Made by a program: the position numbers and the translations under genes. The notes under the pieces were generated by a model that saw only the letters and a program-made list of their open reading frames with translations, did not search any database and was not told the origin of the DNA. A stretch of 14,205 nucleotides of DNA from Methanomassiliicoccaceae archaeon. Lineage in GTDB: Archaea > Thermoplasmatota > Thermoplasmata > Methanomassiliicoccales > Methanomethylophilaceae. The stretch covers positions 1 to 14,205 of the forward strand of contig WRKC01000090.1 in NCBI GenBank assembly GCA_009778275.1. The letters run 5' to 3'. The first letter of the stretch is position 1. Every line of letters begins with the position of its first letter. Shown in pieces: positions 1 to 9,131 of the stretch.

Positions 1-108
1 GGTAGAAAATATGGTTGTGAACAACTACATCTGGGGGGTAACGTAACCGGCGCGCCGATCGAAAAAGGAAAGGAATGTGTCGATTTTATTGATGGAGAGA
101 GGATTATA
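1..108 (+). promoter_or_regulatory. Upstream region and SD of the giant surface protein gene
   Basis: A short dyad (GTTGT, 2-nt spacer, ACAAC) lies at 14-25. A GAGG Shine-Dalgarno core lies at 99-102, six bases before the ATG at 109. An AT-rich ATTTTATT at 83-90 is the only TATA-like stretch, but it is too close to the start to fit an mRNA that also carries the SD, so I call no promoter. The frame of the downstream gene stays open to the left edge, and a second frame ends in TAA at 44-46, which could be the tail of an unseen upstream gene. Neither can be decided here. Confidence 0.35.
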
Positions 109-3100
109 ATGAAAATTGATAAAATATTAATGGTATTATTGTCGTTGGTTATCGTTACGGTCTCCGCCGTTGCGCTGGAAGACAGCAACCACTCCGAAGG
201 AGCAATAATCACCATTTACGATGGGAACTTCCAGTACAGCTATGATGATTCCGGCAGCCTTGATTGGTACGGACTAGGCGTAAAGGAGGTCACGCTGGTA
301 AAGTATCTGGCAGATGCGGACACGGTTGTGATCCCCAACACCATCACATATGGTAGTGAGCAATATCTTGTGACCGTCATTGGCTATGAGGCGTTCTACC
401 AGAAGAGCGTTAAAAATCTCACGATGGGAGAAAACGTGAGGTTCATCGATGATGCCGCATTCATGGAATGCAAGAATATCGAAAGATTGGATCTGAAAGG
501 GGTCACCACGATAGGCAACTATGCGTTCACGCACTGCACGTCGCTCACCGATCTCAATGGAGACAGTATCGTGACGATCGGGGACTACGCATTTGCGTTA
601 TGGGACAGATATATGGGCAACCCGTACCCCGGACCGGGCGACACGATCCCCTACATAGATACACTCTACCTTCCGAATGTAAAGACGATAGGCACAGGTG
701 CATTCGGTACAGTAAGTCTCACTTCCACAGCCAGAGATTTCGGAACGGTCAGACTTCCGAGCGTTGAAACGATAGGAGACTATGCGTTCTCTCAATCAAA
801 GATAGACGATTCGCTTTACATAACCAGCGCCGTAACTGTTGGAAGATATGCATTCTTCTATGACATGCTACCCGGCAACGACGACTCCCCCGGATATTCG
901 ATATCCCTCACCAACGTGACTGGCATAGGCGATTACGCCTTCACCGGGAGAGCGATAACGACGGTCGCACTGTCCTCTACCAATCCCTATACGATAGGCA
1001 AAGGCGCTTTCGAAAGCACGGACCTGCTCTACGCCAATCTGGGGATGGTCTCCAGCATAGGGCAGGCGGCGTTCGAAGGCACAAAGGATCTGGCATATTT
1101 CAGGGTCGATCCGCTGAATCCGAATTACGCATCGCTGATATCGGGCGACACATCCGCTGCTCACAGAGGAGAGCCAGGCGCCCTGTACGAGTTAGCGGGC
1201 GGCGTAGGCAGCGCTCCGACCAAGCTGGTCAGACTGCCGCCGGGAATAAAGCCGCTCTTGTCAGATATGGGTAACAAATTCACGGTGGCCAACGGAGTGA
1301 CATCAATGGAGGATTCGGCATTCTACGGATGCCCCTCGATAACGGTGGACCTCAATGAGATAGAATACATCCCCGCCGCAGAATTTGCCGGTTCATATGT
1401 GACAAACGTCATCGCCCACAATGTGACCCTGATCGATGATTATGCTTTCAATGGCTGCACCCTGTTATCGTCGTTCGAATTCCTCGAAACGGGAGGTTCG
1501 CTTGAGATCGGAAGGGGCGCTTTCCTGGGCACAGGACTGGGTGAGATACGTCTTCCGAAGGATACAAAGGTCGGCATCCAGGCGTTCTCCAATATCAAAG
1601 TGGACGTCGGCGTAGTGGAGATATGGGGCGACACCGTATTAGAGAACAATTCCTTTGCGGGAACGACCATAAAGGCGCTGATGGTGTCTTCCGACGCAAC
1701 ATGCGCCGACAAGGCCAAGATAATATTCGATAATTGGAACGCCTCCGGATGGATAGTCGCCGGATCGAACCCGACATCGTTGCTGATGATCAACAACATC
1801 GGCAATGTCGACATTTCGGGGCTGACCCCTACAACAGGGGGAAGGATGATACAGCTGATGCACAGTGTGGACACGCTTACTTACGGCGGCCTTCAGTTCG
1901 TGGAAAATAAGGATCTGAAGACCCCGCCGTTCCACATGATATCCGTCAAAGCCGGAATATACGGGGCGGAAACGCATCCTTCGTTCGACATAAAGACAGA
2001 TGTTTCCGGAACAACAAGCTTTTCGCCGGCAAAGACCGGTGCAGCCGGGGACGGCAAGACATGGGAGCTTCGGCAGGAATATTATGAGATCGTGTATTAC
2101 TCGTTCCCCTGCGACACCGATAACGGATTCGGAACCCCCATCGGAGAGGATCCGGATTATGTGAATCCGCTGATACTTACCAGCACCCTTGTCAGTGACC
2201 GTGAGGAGATAGGAAGGGACAGTTATCTTTCGGGCACCCCCCTTAAATCCATGCAATGGCCGACCTTCGTAAGATACGGTCTTAAGGGATGGTACGTCGC
2301 AGATGACCCCGCGGCCGACCCGAGCTACCCCGCAGCAACGATCTATACCGATGAGTCCTACAGGGTGACGGCCAACTCCGCTTTCGGAACACCGACCATC
2401 CCAGACGCATGGATCGTCCGCGACCCAGTCACAGACCAGGGTACGCTCAACGTCTTTGCCATTTTCGTCGGAAAAGAATATAATATTACAATAGAAGCAA
2501 GGCTTACCTCGGGCCAAGATCAGGTGATCGACGACAGTAAACCCAACACCACCGGCGGAACGGTCGAGCTTTATTTAGATGCGCCAATGGCTGCCATGGA
2601 ATTCTCGACAAACCAACCGGACGACCCGCTCGTCCCCGGGCTGGCCAGCGAGAATTACGCATACGGCACGCACATCTACCTTAAGGCGGTACCGAAACCA
2701 GGCTACGCATTCGTGGGCTGGATGGTCGTTGACATGGAAGATGATACGACCCCTATGCCCCTCTTCACGACAAAGGATGACAGGTCCCTTGTGCAAAGCC
2801 AAGGCGCCGCATATTGGGACTTCGACCTGCCTCTCCACCTGAAGTACGTTGCGTTCTTCGCCAAGGTTGTCCCGGTGACCTTCGATAACAACAGCGCCGC
2901 CGGCACAACCTCGCCGATATACTTTGTCGTAGGCGACAAACTGGTGGAGGATGACAACGACTACAACGGCCACGATTACGAAGCGATCTTCGGCGGTGCC
3001 GCGGACACGGACAAGGGAACCTCATATTACCCCGGAACCCCGACCGTTGCAGGTCTGACCTTCGGCGGATGGTATTCTGGTACAACGCTCTATGCAGGAT

Positions 3101-6100
3101 ATAACGAGGGGACCAACTCCCTGACGGACCTTCTCAAGATACCCAATGTCACATCGTTGGCTCTTAAGGCGAAATGGTATGCTACAATCACATTCTATGC
3201 GAACGACGGCATCAACAATGCTACCCTGACGGCGCCTACGGGAGTGATCCTCGCGAATCCGTCCCCTGAGGTGTATGTACTTTCGAACTTTGATGTGGGT
3301 AATTACTCCGCGGGCGGCTACAGTGCGGTCTTCAACTACGGCACTGGGCTATATTCGCCCACACCCACCTTCAACGACGTGAATTTCAACGGATGGTACG
3401 TGCTTGACGGCGGCACTACGATAAGCGACATCAAACTGCTTACCTCGCCGGACACCAACAACTCATCACCGTATATGGATCTATATCCGACATATGCGAG
3501 GTTCGAACCCGGAACGGCCGTGAACGGGAACATGTCGCTCATCGCGCTGTACAGTGCAAAAGTGGAGTTCTTCTTCAACATCAACACCCTCACCGATCAC
3601 ATCGAGATCGCGCCCGGGAATGATGTTGTGAATGTCCCGGTATCTGTACCAGTGACCTTCGGGTCATCGAATTTCAACACGATACACGCAGCGATGGCAT
3701 CACCCCTCACGTTCAAATTGGACACGATCGGTACAAATATGGAATTCATGGGCTGGTATGATTCGAGCGACGGCGTCACCCTGCCGACAATGGCCGAAAC
3801 GCCGCTTGATTTAACCGATTATATAACGGAGAATATCAGACTGATCGCGGGATGGGGCGTCGATGTGACATTCGACGACGGAGGCGAATCGATATTGGAT
3901 GTGACCAATTCCTACGCCACATGGGTTCCGTCCTCATACGGGTTCACCGTCCTGGAGGGAACAGTGTTCCTGCTGGACGGCACCGGTATGCCGGATATCG
4001 TCCATGATCCCAGTATGGATTCTCCCAGCGCGTGGTACGATGCTGACGCCGTGCCTTACGTGTGGTATATGCACAACGTCTCGACATACACCTACAGCGT
4101 GACGCTGACGCCGGGATTCAGCCCGCTCTTCGAGTTCAACATGATGGGGGGAACGCCTGCGGCCGCGTATGTACAGTTCACGCCCGGCGATACCTTCGGC
4201 GATGTCTTAACCCTGTTCCTCAATTCGATATACGTCACTTCCACACATGAATATCTGGAACTGACAAAGGCGGGAGGTTCACTACATTATAAGAACGACG
4301 GCAGTTCATGGAGCCCCGGCGATGCTCCGAACGCCGTATGGTATAAGGACGACGGAAATCCCCTCAGGGCGTCAGGCACACCGCTTGATTATGTCAATAA
4401 TCCGGAGAGCGGCTTCGTACAATGGACCAGCACGATGGTCATCACATCCTCTTCCGATGCCTTCGCTTACATAAGATGGATGGCGGACGTGGATTTCGAT
4501 CTGGACATCCCCCCGGGAGATGTTGATTCAGGTACGACCAGCCCGCCGCCGGCACCGATAAAGGACATAGACGAAGGCACACCCTTTGCAAGTCTTGGCT
4601 CAATGACGGTACCCATTTACAACTCATCGAACGACAAGACGTTCAAGGGATGGTACAACGGCGTCACGATGTACACCGGGCAGAACGGAGCACCCCTCAC
4701 GGGAGCTCCGAACATCACCGGCAACATAACGCTTACTGCGCAGTGGGGAGTCGAGGTCAAGTTCTACTACACCGGAGCGATAATTCCGGCCTCCATACCG
4801 GCAGGCGCGGAACAAGGGACCGATGGGATAGGATCCTATGTGATCTTGGATGTGGTCGGAGGCCACGTAACCCCTCCGTCGCTGGCACACGGTCTCAATT
4901 TCGGTGACAACCACCTTCTGTGGTATGAGAACGGGTTCAGCGGATCCGTTCCCATATTGATTCCGAGTTTCGTACCGTCAGACCCAGGTCAACAATGCTT
5001 CGACACAGCCCAGGTCATCACAAAGAACAAAGTGCTGTATGCGAGGTGGTATGCGGAGGTGAACTTCAATGCGACCGGAGGATCGAGTTTCTTCACCTCC
5101 ACATTACTGATGCTGGAGGGGTCGAAGGTCTCGGACCTTACGGCTTCCCCCTACAATGTCGATCTTCAGCCGTATGATCTGCTGTCGGACCCCTCAAAGA
5201 CAGGTTGGGAGTTCATCGGATGGTTCGACCGGTCGGCAGCGACCGGGTATGACGACCTCGGAAAACAGTACTATCAGACCGATTTCGACTTCCTGCCTTA
5301 TGACGGGATCACACCGACCAATGTGGATGCCAGTTCACTGATCATCAAAGAAGATGTGACACTGGACTACGAATATGTGGTAAAGGTGGACTTCAATTCC
5401 AACTACGATCCCGGCGTATTCGTCCCATACCAATATCTGCGTGTCAACATGCCGCTTCCGGATAGCACCAGCGACAGATTCACAGATAAACCCGCCAGGG
5501 CCGGAGTGACGTTCATGGGATGGTACGATCTCACTACGGGAGTGAAATACACCCTTAACAGAGACAGTGCCGAGCCCAATTCGGAAATAGTGTACAAGCC
5601 CATGACCCTGACGGCCGCATGGCTCGTAACGGTCGATTTCTATGATCTGGGGCAGTACAGGACGGATGGACTTCAGGTGGCCGCGGACGGAGTGAATATC
5701 GTCCATGTTGACCCCGACGGAACTCCGTGGAATGACGACGACTACTTTGAGATGCCAGAAGGCACGAGCATCAGGCAATTCATAACAACAGACCCGTCAC
5801 CGACCGGAAAGACCTTTGTCTCGTGGTTCGTCGAACTGGGCATGCCCAACGGACTGTATGAGGCCGGGGACATCATGTACGGACTCAACGACAAGATCTA
5901 CTCAAGCATCACCCTGACGGCCGGGTACGGCTTCATCATGAGCTTCGATACGAACGGCGGCATTCCCGCATCAATACCCGATGTGCTGGTCATTGAGGGA
6001 CAGAGTTTCGACCTTCCCGCCGCGCCGGCCAAAGGCAGGCTCACATTCACCGGATGGGAGGACGACACTTCGGCCAAGGTTGTCAGGGGAGCCGGGGACA

Positions 6101-7713
6101 CTGTGCCCGCGGCGGCCATCACCTCGGACATGGTGTTCAAGGCGAAATGGCTTGTCCGCGCCACTCTGTACGACGGCATCTCGATGACCCCGATACTGAC
6201 CATGGAATGGGATGAGGAGGACGGCCCGAACTTCACATATTCGGTCACGACCGATTCAGACTATAATGACGGCATTCAGGACAGGATAATAACCGTACAG
6301 ATAACGTACACAAGCCCCACCGGCGTTGTCACCTCTGTCACAATGGAGAAGTTCATCGACAGATATGACTTCTCCATCCGAGACTGGGTGAAGTATTATT
6401 CAGTCTTCGCGGGATGGTTCGATCCATTCACAGGCGCGACGCTGGACCCGAACGATCCTCTGCAGGACATGTTCTTGAACTCGGATTCGATGGCCCTCTT
6501 CGCCAAGTGGGATGAGAGGATAAGATTCTACGACGCAGACGGCAGCACCCTGAACACGGTGAGTTATGTCGAGACTGGAGACTACCTCGGCAACATAGCG
6601 CCGTACGGCGGGATGTGGGCGGACACCTTCAGCCCCACGACGCCGCTGAACCCGGACACGTACAGGATACGCGACAGCGCTGATTTTGTTCCGGTCAAGT
6701 TCATAACGGTGACGTTCGATGCCAACGGCGGAACACCCGCGACGCAGATATTCGACGCCGTGTCGGGAACGATGCTTGGCGCCGTGGGAGCCGCAGAGCC
6801 GACGCGGACAGGAATGTTCTTCGCCGGCTGGTACGACGGGACGACGAAGTACGCCTTCTCCGACAAGCTGACAGACAACATCACTCTGAAGGCCAAGTGG
6901 CAGTCCACGCCGGTGGAGAGGTATACCATATTCGCTTTCGCCTCCGATAACGCCAATATCATCCCGCAGGGAATGATAAAGGTCATGTCGGGCGACACCG
7001 TATCCTTCGACTTCTACGCCGCAAGAGGATACAACGCGATTCTGAAGATAGACGGCATGGAAGTGTACAACACGACCGGCTCCTACACCTTCAGGAACGT
7101 AACGGCCGACCACAGCATAGAGGTCGTCGCGGATAACAGGGATATTAGGGAGGCCACAAAGTTCCTGACCGTCAACATCAGCGGCAAAGGAGACGTACTC
7201 TACAGCAACAACGGCGGGACGAGCTTCGTAAGCTATACTGAGCCCCTTCCGCTGTTCCACGACTCGGAATACATCCTGAGGGCGGTACCGAAGGGATCCA
7301 GCTACTTCACCCACTGGAGCGGGGACGCTTCGGGAAGCGAACCGCAGATCACGATCCAGTCGGACGGGCTGACGAACATGTCCGTCACAGCGAACTTCGG
7401 AAGCACGACGGGATTCGGCACGGGCAGCATGGGGATAGCGAACCTGATATGCATGATCGTATCGATAGCCGTCGGAGTGATAGCTCTCGCGGTGGCGCAA
7501 AAGAGGAACTACGAAGGCACCGGCACCGGCAAGGCGCTGAGGTTCGGAGCGCTCTTCGTGGCCCTGATCGCGGTGGCCCTGTTCTTCCTTACGGAAGGAT
7601 TCGGCGGGTCGTACGTCCCGTGGGATGAGTGGAGCCCGGTGATGGTCGCACTTGCCCTGATAACCGTGGTCATGGCGCTGGTGAGCGTGAGGTACGACTA
7701 CTCCAGAGAGTGA
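109..7713 (+). CDS. Giant adhesin-like surface protein (BspA-type LRR plus InlB/Flg_new repeats, 3-TM C-terminus)
   Basis: This 2534-residue protein is probably exported and held in the cell envelope, where it would mediate attachment or interaction with other cells or a host; that role is inferred from architecture. Seen: a signal peptide (residues 1-23, basic start, hydrophobic core, cleavage probably near VSAVA); a BspA-type LRR_5 block at about 72-525 with some 16 turns of the xIGxxAF kind; a poorly recognised linker at about 530-920; about 14 Listeria-Bacteroides (InlB B-repeat/Flg_new) modules at 923-2265, each opening with a VxF strand and carrying a GWY or GWF core, most ending in AKW-like residues; two divergent InlB-like domains at about 2270-2432, the second with HWSGDASG; and three membrane segments at about 2443-2463, 2477-2495 and 2511-2528. 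The basic loop between TM1 and TM2 fits the positive-inside rule with a large outer N-terminal part. The start is the ATG with the SD just before the signal peptide. It is monocistronic as far as can be seen. The ligand is unknown. Confidence 0.9.
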   Translation: MKIDKILMVLLSLVIVTVSAVALEDSNHSEGAIITIYDGNFQYSYDDSGSLDWYGLGVKEVTLVKYLADADTVVIPNTITYGSEQYLVTVIGYEAFYQKSVKNLTMGENVRFIDDAAFMECKNIERLDLKGVTTIGNYAFTHCTSLTDLNGDSIVTIGDYAFALWDRYMGNPYPGPGDTIPYIDTLYLPNVKTIGTGAFGTVSLTSTARDFGTVRLPSVETIGDYAFSQSKIDDSLYITSAVTVGRYAFFYDMLPGNDDSPGYSISLTNVTGIGDYAFTGRAITTVALSSTNPYTIGKGAFESTDLLYANLGMVSSIGQAAFEGTKDLAYFRVDPLNPNYASLISGDTSAAHRGEPGALYELAGGVGSAPTKLVRLPPGIKPLLSDMGNKFTVANGVTSMEDSAFYGCPSITVDLNEIEYIPAAEFAGSYVTNVIAHNVTLIDDYAFNGCTLLSSFEFLETGGSLEIGRGAFLGTGLGEIRLPKDTKVGIQAFSNIKVDVGVVEIWGDTVLENNSFAGTTIKALMVSSDATCADKAKIIFDNWNASGWIVAGSNPTSLLMINNIGNVDISGLTPTTGGRMIQLMHSVDTLTYGGLQFVENKDLKTPPFHMISVKAGIYGAETHPSFDIKTDVSGTTSFSPAKTGAAGDGKTWELRQEYYEIVYYSFPCDTDNGFGTPIGEDPDYVNPLILTSTLVSDREEIGRDSYLSGTPLKSMQWPTFVRYGLKGWYVADDPAADPSYPAATIYTDESYRVTANSAFGTPTIPDAWIVRDPVTDQGTLNVFAIFVGKEYNITIEARLTSGQDQVIDDSKPNTTGGTVELYLDAPMAAMEFSTNQPDDPLVPGLASENYAYGTHIYLKAVPKPGYAFVGWMVVDMEDDTTPMPLFTTKDDRSLVQSQGAAYWDFDLPLHLKYVAFFAKVVPVTFDNNSAAGTTSPIYFVVGDKLVEDDNDYNGHDYEAIFGGAADTDKGTSYYPGTPTVAGLTFGGWYSGTTLYAGYNEGTNSLTDLLKIPNVTSLALKAKWYATITFYANDGINNATLTAPTGVILANPSPEVYVLSNFDVGNYSAGGYSAVFNYGTGLYSPTPTFNDVNFNGWYVLDGGTTISDIKLLTSPDTNNSSPYMDLYPTYARFEPGTAVNGNMSLIALYSAKVEFFFNINTLTDHIEIAPGNDVVNVPVSVPVTFGSSNFNTIHAAMASPLTFKLDTIGTNMEFMGWYDSSDGVTLPTMAETPLDLTDYITENIRLIAGWGVDVTFDDGGESILDVTNSYATWVPSSYGFTVLEGTVFLLDGTGMPDIVHDPSMDSPSAWYDADAVPYVWYMHNVSTYTYSVTLTPGFSPLFEFNMMGGTPAAAYVQFTPGDTFGDVLTLFLNSIYVTSTHEYLELTKAGGSLHYKNDGSSWSPGDAPNAVWYKDDGNPLRASGTPLDYVNNPESGFVQWTSTMVITSSSDAFAYIRWMADVDFDLDIPPGDVDSGTTSPPPAPIKDIDEGTPFASLGSMTVPIYNSSNDKTFKGWYNGVTMYTGQNGAPLTGAPNITGNITLTAQWGVEVKFYYTGAIIPASIPAGAEQGTDGIGSYVILDVVGGHVTPPSLAHGLNFGDNHLLWYENGFSGSVPILIPSFVPSDPGQQCFDTAQVITKNKVLYARWYAEVNFNATGGSSFFTSTLLMLEGSKVSDLTASPYNVDLQPYDLLSDPSKTGWEFIGWFDRSAATGYDDLGKQYYQTDFDFLPYDGITPTNVDASSLIIKEDVTLDYEYVVKVDFNSNYDPGVFVPYQYLRVNMPLPDSTSDRFTDKPARAGVTFMGWYDLTTGVKYTLNRDSAEPNSEIVYKPMTLTAAWLVTVDFYDLGQYRTDGLQVAADGVNIVHVDPDGTPWNDDDYFEMPEGTSIRQFITTDPSPTGKTFVSWFVELGMPNGLYEAGDIMYGLNDKIYSSITLTAGYGFIMSFDTNGGIPASIPDVLVIEGQSFDLPAAPAKGRLTFTGWEDDTSAKVVRGAGDTVPAAAITSDMVFKAKWLVRATLYDGISMTPILTMEWDEEDGPNFTYSVTTDSDYNDGIQDRIITVQITYTSPTGVVTSVTMEKFIDRYDFSIRDWVKYYSVFAGWFDPFTGATLDPNDPLQDMFLNSDSMALFAKWDERIRFYDADGSTLNTVSYVETGDYLGNIAPYGGMWADTFSPTTPLNPDTYRIRDSADFVPVKFITVTFDANGGTPATQIFDAVSGTMLGAVGAAEPTRTGMFFAGWYDGTTKYAFSDKLTDNITLKAKWQSTPVERYTIFAFASDNANIIPQGMIKVMSGDTVSFDFYAARGYNAILKIDGMEVYNTTGSYTFRNVTADHSIEVVADNRDIREATKFLTVNISGKGDVLYSNNGGTSFVSYTEPLPLFHDSEYILRAVPKGSSYFTHWSGDASGSEPQITIQSDGLTNMSVTANFGSTTGFGTGSMGIANLICMIVSIAVGVIALAVAQKRNYEGTGTGKALRFGALFVALIAVALFFLTEGFGGSYVPWDEWSPVMVALALITVVMALVSVRYDYSRE

Positions 7714-7736
7714 CCTGAACAAACCTGAGATCAAAC

Positions 7737-7768
7737 AGAGGGCACCTGCCCTCTTCCTTTTTTCTTTT
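7737..7768 (+). terminator. Hairpin plus T-tract after the surface protein gene
   Basis: A 7-bp perfect stem AGAGGGC/GCCCTCT (7737-7743 with 7748-7754) with tetraloop ACCT is followed by a pyrimidine tract rich in T to 7768. It starts 24 bases after the stop codon. The form is that of an intrinsic terminator; in archaea the T-tract is the main signal and the hairpin may stabilise the 3' end. Confidence 0.7.
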
Positions 7769-7794
7769 CAAAATCCTTTGAAAGGGGTTTTTGA
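7768..7794. repeat. Second, A/T-rich imperfect inverted repeat
   Basis: A 27-base near-palindrome directly follows the terminator. TCAAAA pairs with TTTTGA at the outside, one T-T mismatch follows, then CCTTT pairs with AAAGG-type bases (with wobble) around a GAA loop. It ends in TTGATCAA (7791-7798), itself a perfect palindrome. It may be a second terminator element or an operator for the downstream operon, whose TATA box starts 30 bases further on. Confidence 0.4.
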
Positions 7795-7823
7795 TCAAGT
7801 GTAAAAACGGCCGATAAGCAATG

Positions 7824-7831
7824 TTAAATAT
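7824..7831 (+). promoter_or_regulatory. TATA box, probable leaderless promoter of the MBL-sua5-map operon
   Basis: TTAAATAT is centred about 24-25 bases before the ATG at 7852. Archaeal transcription usually starts about 26 bases after the TATA centre, so the mRNA should begin at or next to the start codon. No SD-like purine tract lies between 7832 and 7851 (the stretch is T-rich), which agrees with leaderless translation. Inference from spacing only. Confidence 0.5.
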
Positions 7832-7851
7832 CATTATTAATTCCGTTTTTT

Positions 7852-8496
7852 ATGGTCGTCCATCATGTCAATCCCGGAGCGTCGCAGGATTCGAACATAT
7901 TCCTTTTGATGGGCAGCAGAACGGCCCTTATCGACACCGGGACGGGCAACAGCAGCAGGAAGAACATCGCCGTTATAAGAGGACTGCTGGGCGGAAGGGA
8001 CCTTGACATGGTGATCCTTACACATTTCCATGCCGACCACATCGGCGGTCTGGAAGACATTTTGAACGAGTTCGGCTCCGAAGCGTTCGCGGGCGCCGGC
8101 GACGCCCCGTATATACTGAGCGGGGACCCGGCGTACACCCTTTCGGAATGGTTCGGCAGGGATACCGCGCCGAATGAGGTGACAGAGCTGATGGAAGGGG
8201 ACACCATAGATCTGGGTGAGCACAGACTGCGTGTGATAAACACCCCGGGGCACACATGCGGGGGCATATGCCTTTACGACGAGGTCACATTGTCCCTGTT
8301 CTCCGGAGACACGGTGTTCGGTTACGGCATAGGAAGGACCGACCTCCCCTCGGGGTCGGCGAGGGAACTCGTGAGTTCTCTTAAAAAGCTCAGCGGGATG
8401 GACGTGAGGACGTTGTATCCCGGACATATGGATGCCGTATCTGACGGCAACAGGGCGATAAGGTACGGCCTTTCAATGATGGGAGGGATTATTTGA
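7852..8496 (+). CDS. Metallo-beta-lactamase-fold hydrolase (glyoxalase II-like)
   Basis: A 214-residue single-domain MBL-fold protein, most like the hydroxyacylglutathione hydrolase group; it probably hydrolyses a thioester or another ester with two bound metal ions in the cytoplasm. The substrate cannot be told from sequence. The full metal site is visible: H58, H60, D62 and H63 in THFHADH, H134 in TPGHTCGG, D153 in FSGDTVF and H192 in YPGHMD. The length fits a minimal MBL domain with no C-terminal extension; there is no signal peptide or membrane segment. It is first in a three-gene operon: its TGA overlaps the TTG start of the sua5-like gene by four bases. No SD precedes the ATG, but a TATA box sits at leaderless distance. 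Family assignment is firm; specific activity is open. Confidence 0.9.
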   Translation: MVVHHVNPGASQDSNIFLLMGSRTALIDTGTGNSSRKNIAVIRGLLGGRDLDMVILTHFHADHIGGLEDILNEFGSEAFAGAGDAPYILSGDPAYTLSEWFGRDTAPNEVTELMEGDTIDLGEHRLRVINTPGHTCGGICLYDEVTLSLFSGDTVFGYGIGRTDLPSGSARELVSSLKKLSGMDVRTLYPGHMDAVSDGNRAIRYGLSMMGGII

Positions 8497-9131
8497 AGAT
8501 AGTGAAATGCAACGGTATCGATGTATCAGACGAGAGATTCGAGAACGTCGTGAGGGGTGCTGCGGAAGAGATCGCAGCGGGGAATCTGATCGTATATCCA
8601 ACGGAGACCGTGTACGGTATCGGCGCCGATATTTTCAACGAGGTCGCCGTGAAGAACGTATTCATAGCGAAGAAAAGACCGTTCGACATGGCACTGTCCG
8701 TGGCGGTAAGCGACAAGAAGATGATGGAGACCATTGCGGTCTTGGATGAGAATGCGGACAAACTGATCAAAGCGTTCCTTCCCGGGCCTCTTACGATAAT
8801 AATGGAAAAGAAAAAGGATGTCCCGGACATGGTGACCGCTATGTCGAAGAAGGTAGGGGTAAGGATGCCCGATCACCCGGCCGCAATGGGGATAGTAAAA
8901 AGGACAGGCCCCATAGTCGCGACCTCCGCGAACTTTCACTCTCACCCCGATGCCACAGAGATCGATTCGGCGGTGAACGATCTCGGAACAAACATAAGCA
9001 TGTACATAGATGCGGGACCGAGCAAACTGAAGAAGCCGTCAACGATCGTCTGGCTCATGAATGGCGAAGTTGAGATCATAAGGCAGGGCGCGATCACGAT
9101 CAAAAACATAGAGGAAGTTTTGAATGCTTAA
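8493..9131 (+). CDS. sua5: L-threonylcarbamoyladenylate synthase, YrdC/Sua5 domain
   Basis: This 212-residue protein makes threonylcarbamoyl-AMP from threonine, bicarbonate and ATP, the first step of t6A formation at position 37 of tRNAs reading ANN codons; the KEOPS complex then transfers the group. Seen: YPTETVYGIG (35-44), KKRP (60-63, the substrate-binding KxR region), PGPLT (97-101), VGVRMPDHP (121-129), TSAN (144-147), STIVWL (183-188) and IRQGA (196-200). Only the YrdC domain is present; the extra C-terminal domain of long Sua5 proteins is missing, so it matches TsaC/YrdC in size. The start is TTG, overlapping the previous stop in TTGA, with a good SD (GGGAGGGA, 8481-8488). It overlaps map by eight bases, which implies translational coupling. 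The adjacent tRNA-Leu(CAA) is not an expected t6A substrate. Confidence 0.92.
   Translation: MKIVKCNGIDVSDERFENVVRGAAEEIAAGNLIVYPTETVYGIGADIFNEVAVKNVFIAKKRPFDMALSVAVSDKKMMETIAVLDENADKLIKAFLPGPLTIIMEKKKDVPDMVTAMSKKVGVRMPDHPAAMGIVKRTGPIVATSANFHSHPDATEIDSAVNDLGTNISMYIDAGPSKLKKPSTIVWLMNGEVEIIRQGAITIKNIEEVLNA

Noticed and set aside
50..57. GGCGCGCC palindrome upstream of the surface protein gene
   Set aside because: An eight-base self-complementary GC word with no associated half-sites; not enough to call an operator.
278..1720. Possible DNA repeat array, from recurring ATAGGNGACTATGCGTTC-like stretches
   Set aside because: These are the coding form of the LRR turns (IGDYAF); spacing and bases vary, so not a CRISPR or satellite array.
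1639..2517. 292-codon minus-strand frame inside the surface protein gene
   Set aside because: No SD, no domain, and lies wholly within a well-supported gene.
6400..7734. 444-codon open frame on the minus strand opposite the end of the surface protein gene
   Set aside because: Antisense shadow: its arginine/valine/histidine-rich translation has no recognisable domain, while the plus strand encodes coherent repeats and membrane segments.
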